Notes: generated by a model from the letters alone, not told the origin. 64,000 bases of DNA from Vibrio maritimus (GCF_021441885.1 NZ_CP090439.1:1860001-1924000); one strand, 5' to 3'; shown: positions 9,402-17,911, numbered from the stretch's first letter. A program made the numbers and translations.

Positions 9402-11630
9402 CTATGCGTAAGTCCCAGAGAACTGATATGCATCTTGGGTTTTGCTTTCATCCTGGTTGAGAACAGCACCCAGCATTTCGATATTGTGTTCTTTTAATCG
9501 ACCTACAGCGAATTTGAACTGATTGATCTGAGTGCTATTAGCCTTAACAACCATAAGCGTGCCATCTGTCGCTGCGCCAATTAGTACTGGATCGATAACG
9601 CTATTGATAGACGGAGTATCTATGATGACTCGATCGAACTTTTCACCCACAGCGTTCACCAAATCTCTAAAAGACTTAGAGCTTAACAACTCTTGAGGGT
9701 TACCTTTGTGGTTTCCAACAGGTAGCAGATATAAACCTTGGGATTCGTCTTTGTGGATGCATGAGACAAGATCAGCAGTGCCATTCAGATAGTCAGTTAA
9801 CCCAAGGCACTCTTCATCAAGGTCAAAACGCTGTGCTAGCGATGGGCGTCGCAAGTCTGCATCAATTAGCAGTACTTTCTCTAAACTTGCCATAGAGGTT
9901 GCAAGGCTCAACGCGACCGTGCTTTTGCCTTCGCAAGGCAGCGCGGAAGTAACGCTAATGCATTTTTTATGTTCATTTATTAAGCCGATACTCAACGAGG
10001 TCCTGATGTTTCGAATGGACTCACCAAACACGCCAACGCTTTGATCACTGTACAGTCTGCTGTTAATAGGTGATTTGCCAATTTTCTTGTCAGAGATCTT
10101 TGGAATGCTACCAAATACACTCACCTGACCACGATTTTTTAGATCACTTCTACGCTCAAAGGTGTTTTTAAGCGCGCTGGTAGCAAACGCGATGATCATC
10201 GCAAATGAAAATGCACCCGCGGCAGAGCCTGCGACGATTAATGGTTTGTTGGGTTTCGCAGGTGAAAACGGTACCTCGGCACGCTCTGTTATTTGAGCGA
10301 TAACGTTTCTAAAGTCACTTGTGGCGTCATATTCTTTTTGCCTGGTTAAGAACAAGTCATAAAGCTGACGATTGGTATCAACTTCTCGCTGAAGTGTTTC
10401 ATATTGCGCACGTTTAAGTGCAAAAGACTGAAACTCCGCTTTTTTCTCTGCCAACTCATGCTTTAAGCTACGTTCTTGCTGTCTGGCGGTAACAAGCTCT
10501 TTCTCCTTGCCAGCAACCATCCTCTGTAGAGTTCGCTTCGAACGATCTTGAATGGTTTTTAACTGCGCTTGTGCTTGAATCATCTTGTCATGTTTAGGGC
10601 CATAACGCTTTGATAACTCAGAGACCTTTTTTTCCGCTTCAATTTCACTCAAACGAATATCACGCATTTGTGGGTGGTTGGTGACCTGAGGAATGGTGTA
10701 GAGGTAGCTCGCGTCCGCGTTTTTGTTCTGTTTAAGTACCGTTATAAGCGACTCTGCTGCAAGCCTTCGATCTCGTGCGTTAGCCAACTGTTCTATCAGT
10801 TTCGTCAGTTCAGCCGACGCGAGAGAGTCGATACCAGAAACATCGACAAGCCCCTCTTTGTCCATGAAATTAACCAGCTTTAATTCTGATTGTCTTAAGT
10901 TAGCTTCTAATTCGGCTAAACGACCTGAAATCCAATCGGAAGCTTGAGCATTAATAATAGCTTGCGACTCATAGTGATTTTCTATGTAGACCTCTCCTAC
11001 AGCATTTGCGACCATAGCAGCGACATCAGGGTCCTCCGCTAAAAATGTAATCTGTACAAGTTGAGTATTCTTAATAGGAGAAACATGCAGGTTAGACTTG
11101 AACTGTTTTAAAAACTCTAGCTTTTGAAAGTCAGCTAATTGGTCATCTTTAATAGCTCTAGGTTTAACTAAAATCGTATTCAGCAACGGTAAACTATAAA
11201 GCGTATCAGAAACCTGAGCTTTAAGATTTGCTAGCATGGCGCTTGGTTGACTTGAACGCAAAGCCTCATCAGAGTAACTCAATAGGGTCTGCGTACTGCT
11301 ATCCGGGCCAATAGCTAATCGTTCTATTACCTTTTTAGCGATTACATTTGATTTAATTATCTCATGTTGAGTCTGAAAGTATTCTTGTTTGCTTGTATCA
11401 ACACCCACCAGCCGTTCAATTGAAACTACGTTATTATTCTCACCTTCAATAAGTAGAGTTGCCGTAGATTTATATACTGGTGTCATAGAAAGAACAAAAA
11501 CAATAGAAACCATTGTCACAACAAGGGTAAACAATAAAGCTCGATTAAGGTTGCTCTTTATCACTTGAGTATACTTACTCAAGTCGATAAATTCATCGTG
11601 TCGTTTCACTTCTTGAGATTTTATTAACAT
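9402..11630 (-). CDS. Wzc/GumC-type polysaccharide co-polymerase with BY-kinase domain
   Basis: 742 residues. The N-terminal Wzz domain is flanked by two membrane helices (about residues 32-52 and 448-470), with a long periplasmic coiled coil between them (residues 200-420, including a GNVR-like segment around REVDTNRQLYDLFLTRQKEY). The cytoplasmic BY-kinase domain follows: Walker A in SALPCEGKSTVALSLA, Walker A' in VLLIDADLRRPSLAQ, and Walker B in FDRVIIDTPS. It controls chain length and links the inner-membrane machinery to the OPX/porin channel. Oddity: the C-terminal tail (ESKTQDAYQFSGTYA) has only two tyrosines rather than the Tyr-rich cluster of classical Wzc, so cyclic autophosphorylation may be reduced. 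It lies 14 bp after the OPX gene. Confidence 0.93.
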   Translation of the reverse strand: MLIKSQEVKRHDEFIDLSKYTQVIKSNLNRALLFTLVVTMVSIVFVLSMTPVYKSTATLLIEGENNNVVSIERLVGVDTSKQEYFQTQHEIIKSNVIAKKVIERLAIGPDSSTQTLLSYSDEALRSSQPSAMLANLKAQVSDTLYSLPLLNTILVKPRAIKDDQLADFQKLEFLKQFKSNLHVSPIKNTQLVQITFLAEDPDVAAMVANAVGEVYIENHYESQAIINAQASDWISGRLAELEANLRQSELKLVNFMDKEGLVDVSGIDSLASAELTKLIEQLANARDRRLAAESLITVLKQNKNADASYLYTIPQVTNHPQMRDIRLSEIEAEKKVSELSKRYGPKHDKMIQAQAQLKTIQDRSKRTLQRMVAGKEKELVTARQQERSLKHELAEKKAEFQSFALKRAQYETLQREVDTNRQLYDLFLTRQKEYDATSDFRNVIAQITERAEVPFSPAKPNKPLIVAGSAAGAFSFAMIIAFATSALKNTFERRSDLKNRGQVSVFGSIPKISDKKIGKSPINSRLYSDQSVGVFGESIRNIRTSLSIGLINEHKKCISVTSALPCEGKSTVALSLATSMASLEKVLLIDADLRRPSLAQRFDLDEECLGLTDYLNGTADLVSCIHKDESQGLYLLPVGNHKGNPQELLSSKSFRDLVNAVGEKFDRVIIDTPSINSVIDPVLIGAATDGTLMVVKANSTQINQFKFAVGRLKEHNIEMLGAVLNQDESKTQDAYQFSGTYA

Positions 11631-11644
11631 AACGTGAATACCCC

Positions 11645-12178
11645 TTAAAAGAAACTTTGCTCGATGACAATAATGTCACCCGGTTGAACATTGGAACTTA
11701 GGGATACGCTACGACTGCTTAATTGAGCCGTGTTTGATGAGACATTTATCTTATCTTTTGCTGCTCTATCCGTAAAACCACCAGCTAACGCAATCGCTTT
11801 ATCAACGGTCAGTCCTGGTTGAAACTCATAGCCTCCCGGTTGCTTGACTTCGCCATTAATGTAGACCTTTCGGTATTCAACAACATTAACCATCACTTTG
11901 GGGTCAACTAAATAATCACCTTTAAGAGATTTAGTAATCTGAATCTGCAACTGGGAAGTTGTTTTTCCCTTTGCCATGATCGGCCCAATATAAGGATAAT
12001 CAAGTTGACCACTAGAGTTAATTAACACCTCTTTTGATAAATCTTCTTCCGCGTAAACGACAATACTTATCGTATCGCCTGCTCCAATCTTATATCTATC
12101 ACTCTCCCCTGCTCCCCACGAGCAAAAACTACTGAGAGATAATAGCAATATCACACTTCGCATATACAAGCTGTCCAT
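11645..12178 (-). CDS. Short OPX polysaccharide export protein (Wza/GumB-like, periplasmic domain only)
   Basis: 177 residues from the ATG at 12178, preferred over the ATG five codons later because AGGT lies 5 nt upstream. An N-terminal signal segment (about residues 1-24) lacks a canonical lipobox: the cysteine follows S-S-F. The mature part holds a polysaccharide export (PES) domain (YKIGAGDTISIVVYAEEDLS...DYPYIGPI) and a single SLBB domain (VYINGEVKQPGGYEFQPGLTVDKAIALAGGFTDRA). It stops there, without the second and third domains and C-terminal amphipathic helix by which Wza (379 residues) makes its own outer-membrane pore. This is the short OPX class known from GumB-like systems, which need a partner beta-barrel; the preceding gene, 10 bp upstream, encodes one. 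Confidence 0.92.
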   Translation of the reverse strand: MDSLYMRSVILLLSLSSFCSWGAGESDRYKIGAGDTISIVVYAEEDLSKEVLINSSGQLDYPYIGPIMAKGKTTSQLQIQITKSLKGDYLVDPKVMVNVVEYRKVYINGEVKQPGGYEFQPGLTVDKAIALAGGFTDRAAKDKINVSSNTAQLSSRSVSLSSNVQPGDIIVIEQSFF

Positions 12179-12188
12179 ATCTTACCTG

Positions 12189-13433
12189 CTAGAATTCCAA
12201 TTTCCCACTAATTAAATATACATTTTGATTATACTGATAGTTGTTCCATGACGATGATTTATCGTTGTATGTGTATAGAACTCCAAATTCGACATTTCGA
12301 TTGAATTTATAAGCTAGTTTCACTGAAGTATTAAGTAAATTTTCGTCTCTTAGTACGCCATTAAAATCAAAGGCACCAGTATATTTATCAATCGTATATC
12401 CTACATTTAGCTGGCTATATAAGTGAGTAATCCAGTAATGCTGCCAACCTACTGAAAATATCGTTTGCTTTAGATAATCACCATCCTGATCCGGATCTTT
12501 CGCGATTTGTGATGAATTGAATGAAATCGTTGAATGTCTTAGAGGTGTCCATTTAATGCCAGTCGCCCAACTAAACCCAGTAAAGTCTTCTCTTTGGCTA
12601 TCTAAAAAATTCTTATCTTGGACACCTAACTTTAAATATCCCTCAGTCTTTTGGGCAATATCCCAATCCAAACCCGCATAGACCAGATGATTGAAACTAT
12701 CTTGTGAAGGAGAGCCTTCTCTTTGAAAGGGGTAAGTTTTACGCTCGTGCTCGTAGGAAAGAGTCGCGTTTACTCCTTGTCTCCAAGCGCTTGAAAAACT
12801 CACGCCAGCAGCCCACAAGTCATAGTCCTTTAGGCGGGTAGTTAATCCAATGCTAGAGTCTCGTTCATCGGTATAATTTGCATATTTCTTTTTGTTCCAC
12901 TCCAAAGAAAAAGCAAGTTGACCTTTCGCTCCCGGAGCACCATAACGATAACCTAGCTCCGCTTCGAAATAGTGGAACTTAATAGGGCTATCTATTAGCG
13001 TAGCGTTACCCGAAGATGTACCTTGCCCCCTTGCCTCGTGTTGATAACTATAGGCTCCGTTGAGCTCAATAGCATTTCTTAACGACAGCCGCAGCTCGTT
13101 TTCAGCTGTCACATAGTGATCTACGAAGTCGTCACTCTGACTATTAAAGTACTGCCCTAAAAATGCTTTGTACTCCAAATAGTGTTTTCGCGACTTTTTC
13201 TCTATTGCGGCTCCCATCTGGGGCACTAAGTAAACAAACTCTGTTTTCTTTTTGTCTTGTTCATCACTTTGATAAAGAAGGTTGTCGTTATAACCCGTAT
13301 ACAACTCCAAGCTAGGCAAGTACGTCACCCCCTTCACGAAATGGCCTTCTTGTGATTCATTCGCCAATACAGTCAAAGAATGTAAAAGCAACAGTCCAGC
13401 AGCTGTTCTTAGAGCATTTGTAGTAAATGTCAT
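12189..13433 (-). CDS. Outer-membrane beta-barrel protein, likely export porin partner (BBP2-like)
   Basis: 414 residues from the ATG at 13433, which sits just past the stop of the regulator gene; earlier starts would overlap that gene. A signal peptide (to about residue 25, ending SLTVLANES) precedes many alternating amphipathic strands rich in Tyr and Trp (YTGYNDNLLYQ, HYLEYKAFLGQYF, SYQHEARGQGT, WQHYWITHLYSQLNVGYTID) and the chain ends in ...LISGKLEF, a C-terminal Phe typical of outer-membrane barrels. This matches the beta-barrel 2 type found in exopolysaccharide clusters. Placed directly before a short OPX gene, it probably forms the outer-membrane conduit. The exact strand count was not determined. 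Confidence 0.83.
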   Translation of the reverse strand: MTFTTNALRTAAGLLLLHSLTVLANESQEGHFVKGVTYLPSLELYTGYNDNLLYQSDEQDKKKTEFVYLVPQMGAAIEKKSRKHYLEYKAFLGQYFNSQSDDFVDHYVTAENELRLSLRNAIELNGAYSYQHEARGQGTSSGNATLIDSPIKFHYFEAELGYRYGAPGAKGQLAFSLEWNKKKYANYTDERDSSIGLTTRLKDYDLWAAGVSFSSAWRQGVNATLSYEHERKTYPFQREGSPSQDSFNHLVYAGLDWDIAQKTEGYLKLGVQDKNFLDSQREDFTGFSWATGIKWTPLRHSTISFNSSQIAKDPDQDGDYLKQTIFSVGWQHYWITHLYSQLNVGYTIDKYTGAFDFNGVLRDENLLNTSVKLAYKFNRNVEFGVLYTYNDKSSSWNNYQYNQNVYLISGKLEF

Positions 13434-13449
13434 TTTAGTTCTCACAACT

Positions 13450-14148
13450 CTAAGGAATGTAGCATGTCGTCCAATCAATGGCTTGACGTCTATTTTTCAC
13501 TTCAATCTTTTTGTAAATATTGTAAAGATGAACTTTGATTGTGTTTTCACTAACGTTAAGTCGTTGAGCCAGAACTAAATTTGGCTCGCCAGACTTAAGT
13601 TGTTCAAGTATTTCCATTTCTCTTCTAGTTAAAGAGGTAGCGGCAACCTTTTGCAGTTTTACATCCGAACCATTGTTCTGAAAATACTCAATTAGTTCCA
13701 TCATTACATGACGAGGTAACCAGTTAATCCTTTGTAGAACTTTCATTAGCCCACGACTTACTTGGTCTAAACTATCTTGTACACCGAAACAGCCATAAAG
13801 ATTCTTCCAACAAATCAAGTCTTCTATTTCTACTGAGTCAACATTGATTAAAACAGTAATCGAATCTTCTGAACCCACAGAAAGTGTATTCGCAATGTCT
13901 GTCATCTTACGTTTTGAGCTATAGTCGACAATGAAAAGAGCGTCCTTAGTTTCTAATAGCTCTTCGCTAAGTGAACTGCTTTCGATAAATGTCACTGTCG
14001 AATTAATCGCTTTCTCGATGTATTCCAGAAATACATCCATTTGAATACCGCCATCAGCAATTAAATAGATAGTATTGATCTGGTTTTCAACACGAGGAAC
14101 AGTGTTGCTATCTAATATCTCAATTGGTCGTGCTTTTACTTCATCCAT
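13450..14148 (-). CDS. VpsT/CsgD-like LuxR-family biofilm regulator
   Basis: 232 residues. The N-terminal half (about 25-135) is an atypical receiver-like domain without a proper phospho-acceptor pocket. It is followed by the alpha6-type segment containing WLPR at residues 143-146, the position of the c-di-GMP binding motif W-[FLM]-[TS]-R in VpsT. The C-terminal LuxR/GerE helix-turn-helix is clear (LTRREMEILEQLKSGEPN..., NVSENTIKVHLYNIYKKI, about residues 172-224). AAGGA lies 9 nt before the ATG. Being encoded as the third gene of the operon it probably regulates, a positive feedback loop is likely. The Pro in place of Thr/Ser in the motif is unusual, so c-di-GMP dependence is a hypothesis. 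Confidence 0.88.
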   Translation of the reverse strand: MDEVKARPIEILDSNTVPRVENQINTIYLIADGGIQMDVFLEYIEKAINSTVTFIESSSLSEELLETKDALFIVDYSSKRKMTDIANTLSVGSEDSITVLINVDSVEIEDLICWKNLYGCFGVQDSLDQVSRGLMKVLQRINWLPRHVMMELIEYFQNNGSDVKLQKVAATSLTRREMEILEQLKSGEPNLVLAQRLNVSENTIKVHLYNIYKKIEVKNRRQAIDWTTCYIP

Positions 14149-14160
14149 CCTGTCATATCC

Positions 14161-15327
14161 TTATGAATCAGAGCCGTAGATATCACGGGTGTAGACTTTT
14201 TCGTGTACATCAGATAACTCATCAACCATACGATTGGTAATGATTACATCGGACACTTGCTTAAAATCGTCTAAATTTCTGATTATCTCAGAGTTAAAAA
14301 ATGTTTGGTCAGTCAAATTGGGCTCATAGATAACAACGGTGATGCCTTTGGCTTTAATCCGTTTCATGATTCCTTGAATTGAAGATGACCGGAAATTGTC
14401 GGAGTTTGACTTCATAATCAAGCGATAAACTCCAACCGTCCGTGGCGTTTGTTTTAGAATTGATTCGGCAATGAAGTCTTTACGAGTCCTATTCGCCTCT
14501 ACTATCGCTGAGATTATATTATTTGGAACATTTTGATAGTTAGCGAGAAGTTGTTTGGTATCCTTTGGCAAACAATAACCGCCATAACCAAACGATGGGT
14601 TGTTATAGTGGCTTCCAATGCGAGGGTCTAGACACACACCATCGATGATTTGACGGCTATTAAGGTTGTGCGTCTCAGCAAATGAGTCGAGCTCATTGAA
14701 ATAAGAAACGCGCATTGCAAGATATGTATTTGAAAACAGCTTTATCGCTTCTGCTTCGGTGGAGTCAGTAAAGATCACATCTACGTTATCTTTCAGCGCA
14801 CCTTCAACGAGCAGTTTCGCGAAATGATTAGCAGCTTCAGAATGATCACCAATTATGATTCGAGAAGGAAACAGGTTATCTTGTAGTGCTGTTCCCTCAC
14901 GCAGAAACTCAGGCGAGAAGAGTATGTTCTGGGAGCTCAGTTTTTTTCGTATTCGTTCGGTATAACCAACCGGTATCGTAGATTTGATAACGACTGTTGC
15001 ATCAGCGTTATACTCAACAGCTAACGACACCATGTTATCGACTGATTGCGTATCAAAGTAGTTTGTTACAGGGTCATAGTTTGTCGGAGTCGCAATAAGG
15101 ACATAGTCTGCATCTTTTAGTTCTTCAGTGTCTTGCGTAGCTCGCAAATTTAACGCTTTTTCGTCTAAATACTGTTGAATGTGACTATCTTCGATAGCAG
15201 AAATTCCGCGGTTAAGCATTTCTACTCTGCGGCGATCTATATCTAAAGCCACAACCTCATTGTTTTGCGCCAACAGCACGGCGTTTGACATACCTACGTA
15301 GCCAAGCCCAACAATTACTATCTTCAT
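14161..15327 (-). CDS. ugd: UDP-glucose 6-dehydrogenase
   Basis: 388 residues from the ATG at 15327 (AGGA 9 nt upstream), the same length as Escherichia coli Ugd. The Rossmann signature MKIVIVGLGYVGMSNAVLLA binds NAD, the central domain has VIKSTIPVGYTE and FSPEFLREGTAL, and the catalytic cysteine is in GYGGYCLPKDTKQL near residue 253. It oxidises UDP-glucose twice to UDP-glucuronate, supplying an acidic sugar for the polymer. It is the second gene of the operon, 46 bp after the initiating transferase and 12 bp before the regulator. No missing key residue was seen. Confidence 0.95.
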   Translation of the reverse strand: MKIVIVGLGYVGMSNAVLLAQNNEVVALDIDRRRVEMLNRGISAIEDSHIQQYLDEKALNLRATQDTEELKDADYVLIATPTNYDPVTNYFDTQSVDNMVSLAVEYNADATVVIKSTIPVGYTERIRKKLSSQNILFSPEFLREGTALQDNLFPSRIIIGDHSEAANHFAKLLVEGALKDNVDVIFTDSTEAEAIKLFSNTYLAMRVSYFNELDSFAETHNLNSRQIIDGVCLDPRIGSHYNNPSFGYGGYCLPKDTKQLLANYQNVPNNIISAIVEANRTRKDFIAESILKQTPRTVGVYRLIMKSNSDNFRSSSIQGIMKRIKAKGITVVIYEPNLTDQTFFNSEIIRNLDDFKQVSDVIITNRMVDELSDVHEKVYTRDIYGSDS

Positions 15328-15373
15328 AAGTTTACGTCCTAGTAACCAAAACCCTAGTTCAATGGGTAACTTC

Positions 15374-16783
15374 TCAATATGCAGCTTTGTTAACAAAGCC
15401 TTTAAACACGGTTAGAAAGATAATCTTGAGATCCAGCCAAACTGACCAAGATTTAATGTACGCGAGGTCATATTCGATACGTTTTTCCATTTTATCTAGT
15501 GTGTCGGTCTCGCCACGATAGCCGTTAATCTGCGCCCAGCCGGTAATACCTGGCTTTACGTGGTGACGCAGCATGTACCTTTCTATCAAGGTTCTATATT
15601 TTTCATTGTGAGCAACCGCATGGGGTCTTGGGCCTACTACGGACATTTGACCTGTCAGAACATTGAAAAACTGGGGAAGTTCATCGAGCGAGGTACGGCG
15701 TAAAACCGCACCTAACTTTGTTACTCTCGGGTCATTTTTTGTTGCTTGTTTTACAACGTCACCATTGTCTTGCGTGGTCATCGAGCGAAATTTCCAAACG
15801 CTAATTGGTCGTCCGTCAAGACCATAGCGTTTTTGCTTAAATAGCACAGGTCCTGGGGACGTAGCTTTCACTCCAACCGCTACTACAAACAATACCGGGC
15901 TAATAAGAAGTAGGATTATCGTCGCAAGAACGATGTCTTCTGCTCGCTTCACAAACTGACTAAATCCATAAAACGGCGAGTCATGGACACTAAGTGTCGG
16001 CAGCGTTCCTAAGTAGCCCCACCTTGCCTGCATAAGGTCGTAAACATGGAAATTTGGCACGATAAACACTCTAGCAGTGCTATCAGCAAAGCTATTCACT
16101 ATCTGCTTCGTCCGTTGAGTCGCTTCCAGTGGTAGAGCAATGTAAACATTTTTGATTGAAGAGCTTTTTGCCAGCTTACATGCTTCTTCAATGGTCCCTT
16201 TGTACTCTGTGGGAAGTTCATCATCTGACAGTTCGAGACGCTCAAGTGTCCTGTCGTCATAAAGCCCTACAAGATCCAAGTCAAGATGCTTGTGCTTAAT
16301 AATCTCTTCAGCTAGTTTCAGTCCCGTCGGCGTCGCACCGATGATCACCGTCTTTTGTTTGTAGCCGCTATCACTAATTGTGAAGCTTGAGAGCTTTTTA
16401 AACGACCAGCGCGCAACAACTAGTACAACGGGCACCGTTGAAAACCACCAACTTATAACTACTCTGCTATAGAACTCCGTCGACTTCAGCGCAAACGCTG
16501 CAGAAAGAAGTAACGAGACACAGATAAACCAAGATACGAAAATGAGGACCATTTTCTCGTTTAGTGGAGTCCGATGAATGGCGCGATAGACTCCTAATAT
16601 CTCGGTAGTCACTGTAAACAGGACGACAGCCGAAACCGCAGCATACAAATATTCTATCGTTACGTTGCCAAGATAGAAGTAACTGGCGACAAATAAAATA
16701 CTCAGTATCACGGTAATATCTAAAATTCTATAGACTGATGTTGAGTCATCATCGTGGTTCTTAATTCGATCAATGTATAACAT
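15374..16783 (-). CDS. Undecaprenyl-phosphate sugar phosphotransferase (polyprenyl glycosylphosphotransferase, WcaJ/GumD type)
   Basis: 469 residues. Four N-terminal membrane helices (about 20-125) lead into a CoA-binding-like Rossmann domain (KTVIIGATPTGLKLAEEI) and a fifth helix (DIVLATIILLLISPVLFVVAVG). The catalytic domain follows, with FKQKRYGLDGRPISVWKFRSM, RVTKLGAVLRRTSLDELPQFFNVLTGQMSVVGPRP and KPGITGWAQINGYRGET. The DELPQ and VGPRP motifs are diagnostic. The enzyme moves a sugar-1-phosphate, most likely glucose-1-P, onto undecaprenyl phosphate and starts each repeat unit. It is the first gene of the operon; an ops element lies 25 nt upstream of its ATG. Confidence 0.95.
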   Translation of the reverse strand: MLYIDRIKNHDDDSTSVYRILDITVILSILFVASYFYLGNVTIEYLYAAVSAVVLFTVTTEILGVYRAIHRTPLNEKMVLIFVSWFICVSLLLSAAFALKSTEFYSRVVISWWFSTVPVVLVVARWSFKKLSSFTISDSGYKQKTVIIGATPTGLKLAEEIIKHKHLDLDLVGLYDDRTLERLELSDDELPTEYKGTIEEACKLAKSSSIKNVYIALPLEATQRTKQIVNSFADSTARVFIVPNFHVYDLMQARWGYLGTLPTLSVHDSPFYGFSQFVKRAEDIVLATIILLLISPVLFVVAVGVKATSPGPVLFKQKRYGLDGRPISVWKFRSMTTQDNGDVVKQATKNDPRVTKLGAVLRRTSLDELPQFFNVLTGQMSVVGPRPHAVAHNEKYRTLIERYMLRHHVKPGITGWAQINGYRGETDTLDKMEKRIEYDLAYIKSWSVWLDLKIIFLTVFKGFVNKAAY

Positions 16784-16803
16784 ACCTGTACCTTTAAACT
16801 GGT

Positions 16804-16827
16804 CCTAAGTACGCTACCGCCCTTAGG
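16804..16827 (-). promoter_or_regulatory. ops/JUMPstart element within a 6-bp inverted repeat
   Basis: Read on the minus strand, 16821-16809 is GGCGGTAGCGTAC, differing from the ops consensus GGCGGTAGCGTGC at one position near its 3' end. It lies 25 nt upstream of the first exopolysaccharide gene ATG, in the untranslated leader. CCTAAG (16804-16809) and CTTAGG (16822-16827) flank it as a perfect 6-bp inverted repeat, so the transcript could present ops in a loop. ops recruits the NusG paralogue RfaH to paused polymerase and prevents Rho termination in long surface-polysaccharide operons. RfaH control of this operon is inferred. Confidence 0.85.
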
Positions 16828-17057
16828 TTTCAGTTCCCAATGTACTATCCCTGTAAATATTATGGACTTTCAAAATAACAACTAAAAACATAGGAAACAC
16901 AATTAAAGCCAATAGCTAAATTAGTAATGCCTTTCCTTAACCCTTTACCACATCCATCTAGCTTTTGTTAATACTGGTCAATCCAGATAAATAATAGGGC
17001 TTTTAATTAAGCGTATTAATAATAAAAATTTTGAAAGAAAACTACAATCAGTCTTTT

Positions 17058-17085
17058 TATTCTGTCTCATTATTAAGACAGAATA
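17058..17085. repeat. Perfect 10-bp inverted repeat with 8-nt spacer
   Basis: TATTCTGTCT (17058-17067) and AGACAGAATA (17076-17085) are exact reverse complements separated by 8 nt. It lies about 275-300 bp upstream of the first exopolysaccharide ATG. The dyad could bind a dimeric regulator; there is no T-run to suggest a terminator. Confidence 0.7.
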
Positions 17086-17112
17086 TGAAATCGTTTCATT
17101 TGCACGCATATT

Positions 17113-17132
17113 TTTGAGATATGAATCTCAAA
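17113..17132. repeat. Perfect 8-bp inverted repeat with 4-nt spacer
   Basis: TTTGAGAT (17113-17120) and ATCTCAAA (17125-17132) are exact reverse complements separated by 4 nt. Its centre is 51 bp from the centre of the neighbouring 10-bp dyad, close to five helical turns, so both could lie on the same DNA face. Likely operator-type element; the binding protein is unknown. Confidence 0.6.
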
Positions 17133-17911
17133 TCTTCGTATTTTCGATAGAAATTAAGACAAATTTAAAATTTCTGTAGTTTTTTTACTATAGTCAAACC
17201 ACTCAACAAAGCTGCATTTATCTTTTATTAACAATCACTTAGATGAAGCAAGACAAAAGCTAAGCAAAGAACAGTATCTATTTTAGTTACATAATCATTA
17301 GAACCATCCGCATAAGGTATTATAATGACTAATACTTATTAATTTAAATTTTAATAATCGAGTCATTAGATCTTATTAAGCATGTTTTTTGTGTGGATAA
17401 TATGGAAATAAAAAAGCATACAAATGAATCATTCTTTTCAACCAATATAAAGCTGAAATTTTATTTTTCATCGAGTTACAAAGGTAAGTTTATTAAGAGC
17501 AGTTAATGTAAACCCACTAATTTAGGGAAGGCTAATGGTTAACTGTGGTTCATAGTAATACTCATAAAGTAAGCTGATTTAACACTGTATGGTTAAATTA
17601 GCACTTTTAGATACGCACTAATTATGTGCGCATTAATTACGGTTATTATTAGTCGCCAATCTACAACTATGAAACAGCACACAGGGATAACTCAATGTGA
17701 GATGTCCAAGTCGGCCGTTATGTCTATTGACGTACAACTAGTAACCAAACCCTCCTCATTGCATTTCGGTACACTTCATAAAGTGTTAGAATTGACGCAA
17801 TAAATGCTGACATATCTCGACGCTAAACACGATAATCGGTTCGATATTGCTCGAAGATGCACATGCCACTAACTGTCAGCTGAGCCATAAAAGCACAAAG
17901 GTATAGATTGT

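Larger units (their letters stand above)
16784..17911. other. 1.1-kb AT-rich intergenic regulatory region upstream of the exopolysaccharide operon
   Basis: No convincing gene is visible on either strand. The region separates the leftward exopolysaccharide operon from the rightward ylqF gene and must hold both promoters. It contains the ops element near its left end, two strong inverted repeats (17058-17085 and 17113-17132), a weaker one at 17614-17630 (CGCAC, 7-nt loop, GTGCG) and another at about 17770-17787 (ACACTT/AAGTGT) close to the ylqF side. AT content is higher than in flanking genes. The length fits the large upstream regions seen at VpsT/VpsR-type controlled loci. Confidence 0.7.

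Noticed and set aside
17520..17640. Possible integron attC-like or mobile-element remnant from scattered GCTAAT/ATTAGC motifs
   Set aside because: No attC core (GTTRRRY with matched inverse core) or transposase remnant; simple AT-rich dyads.
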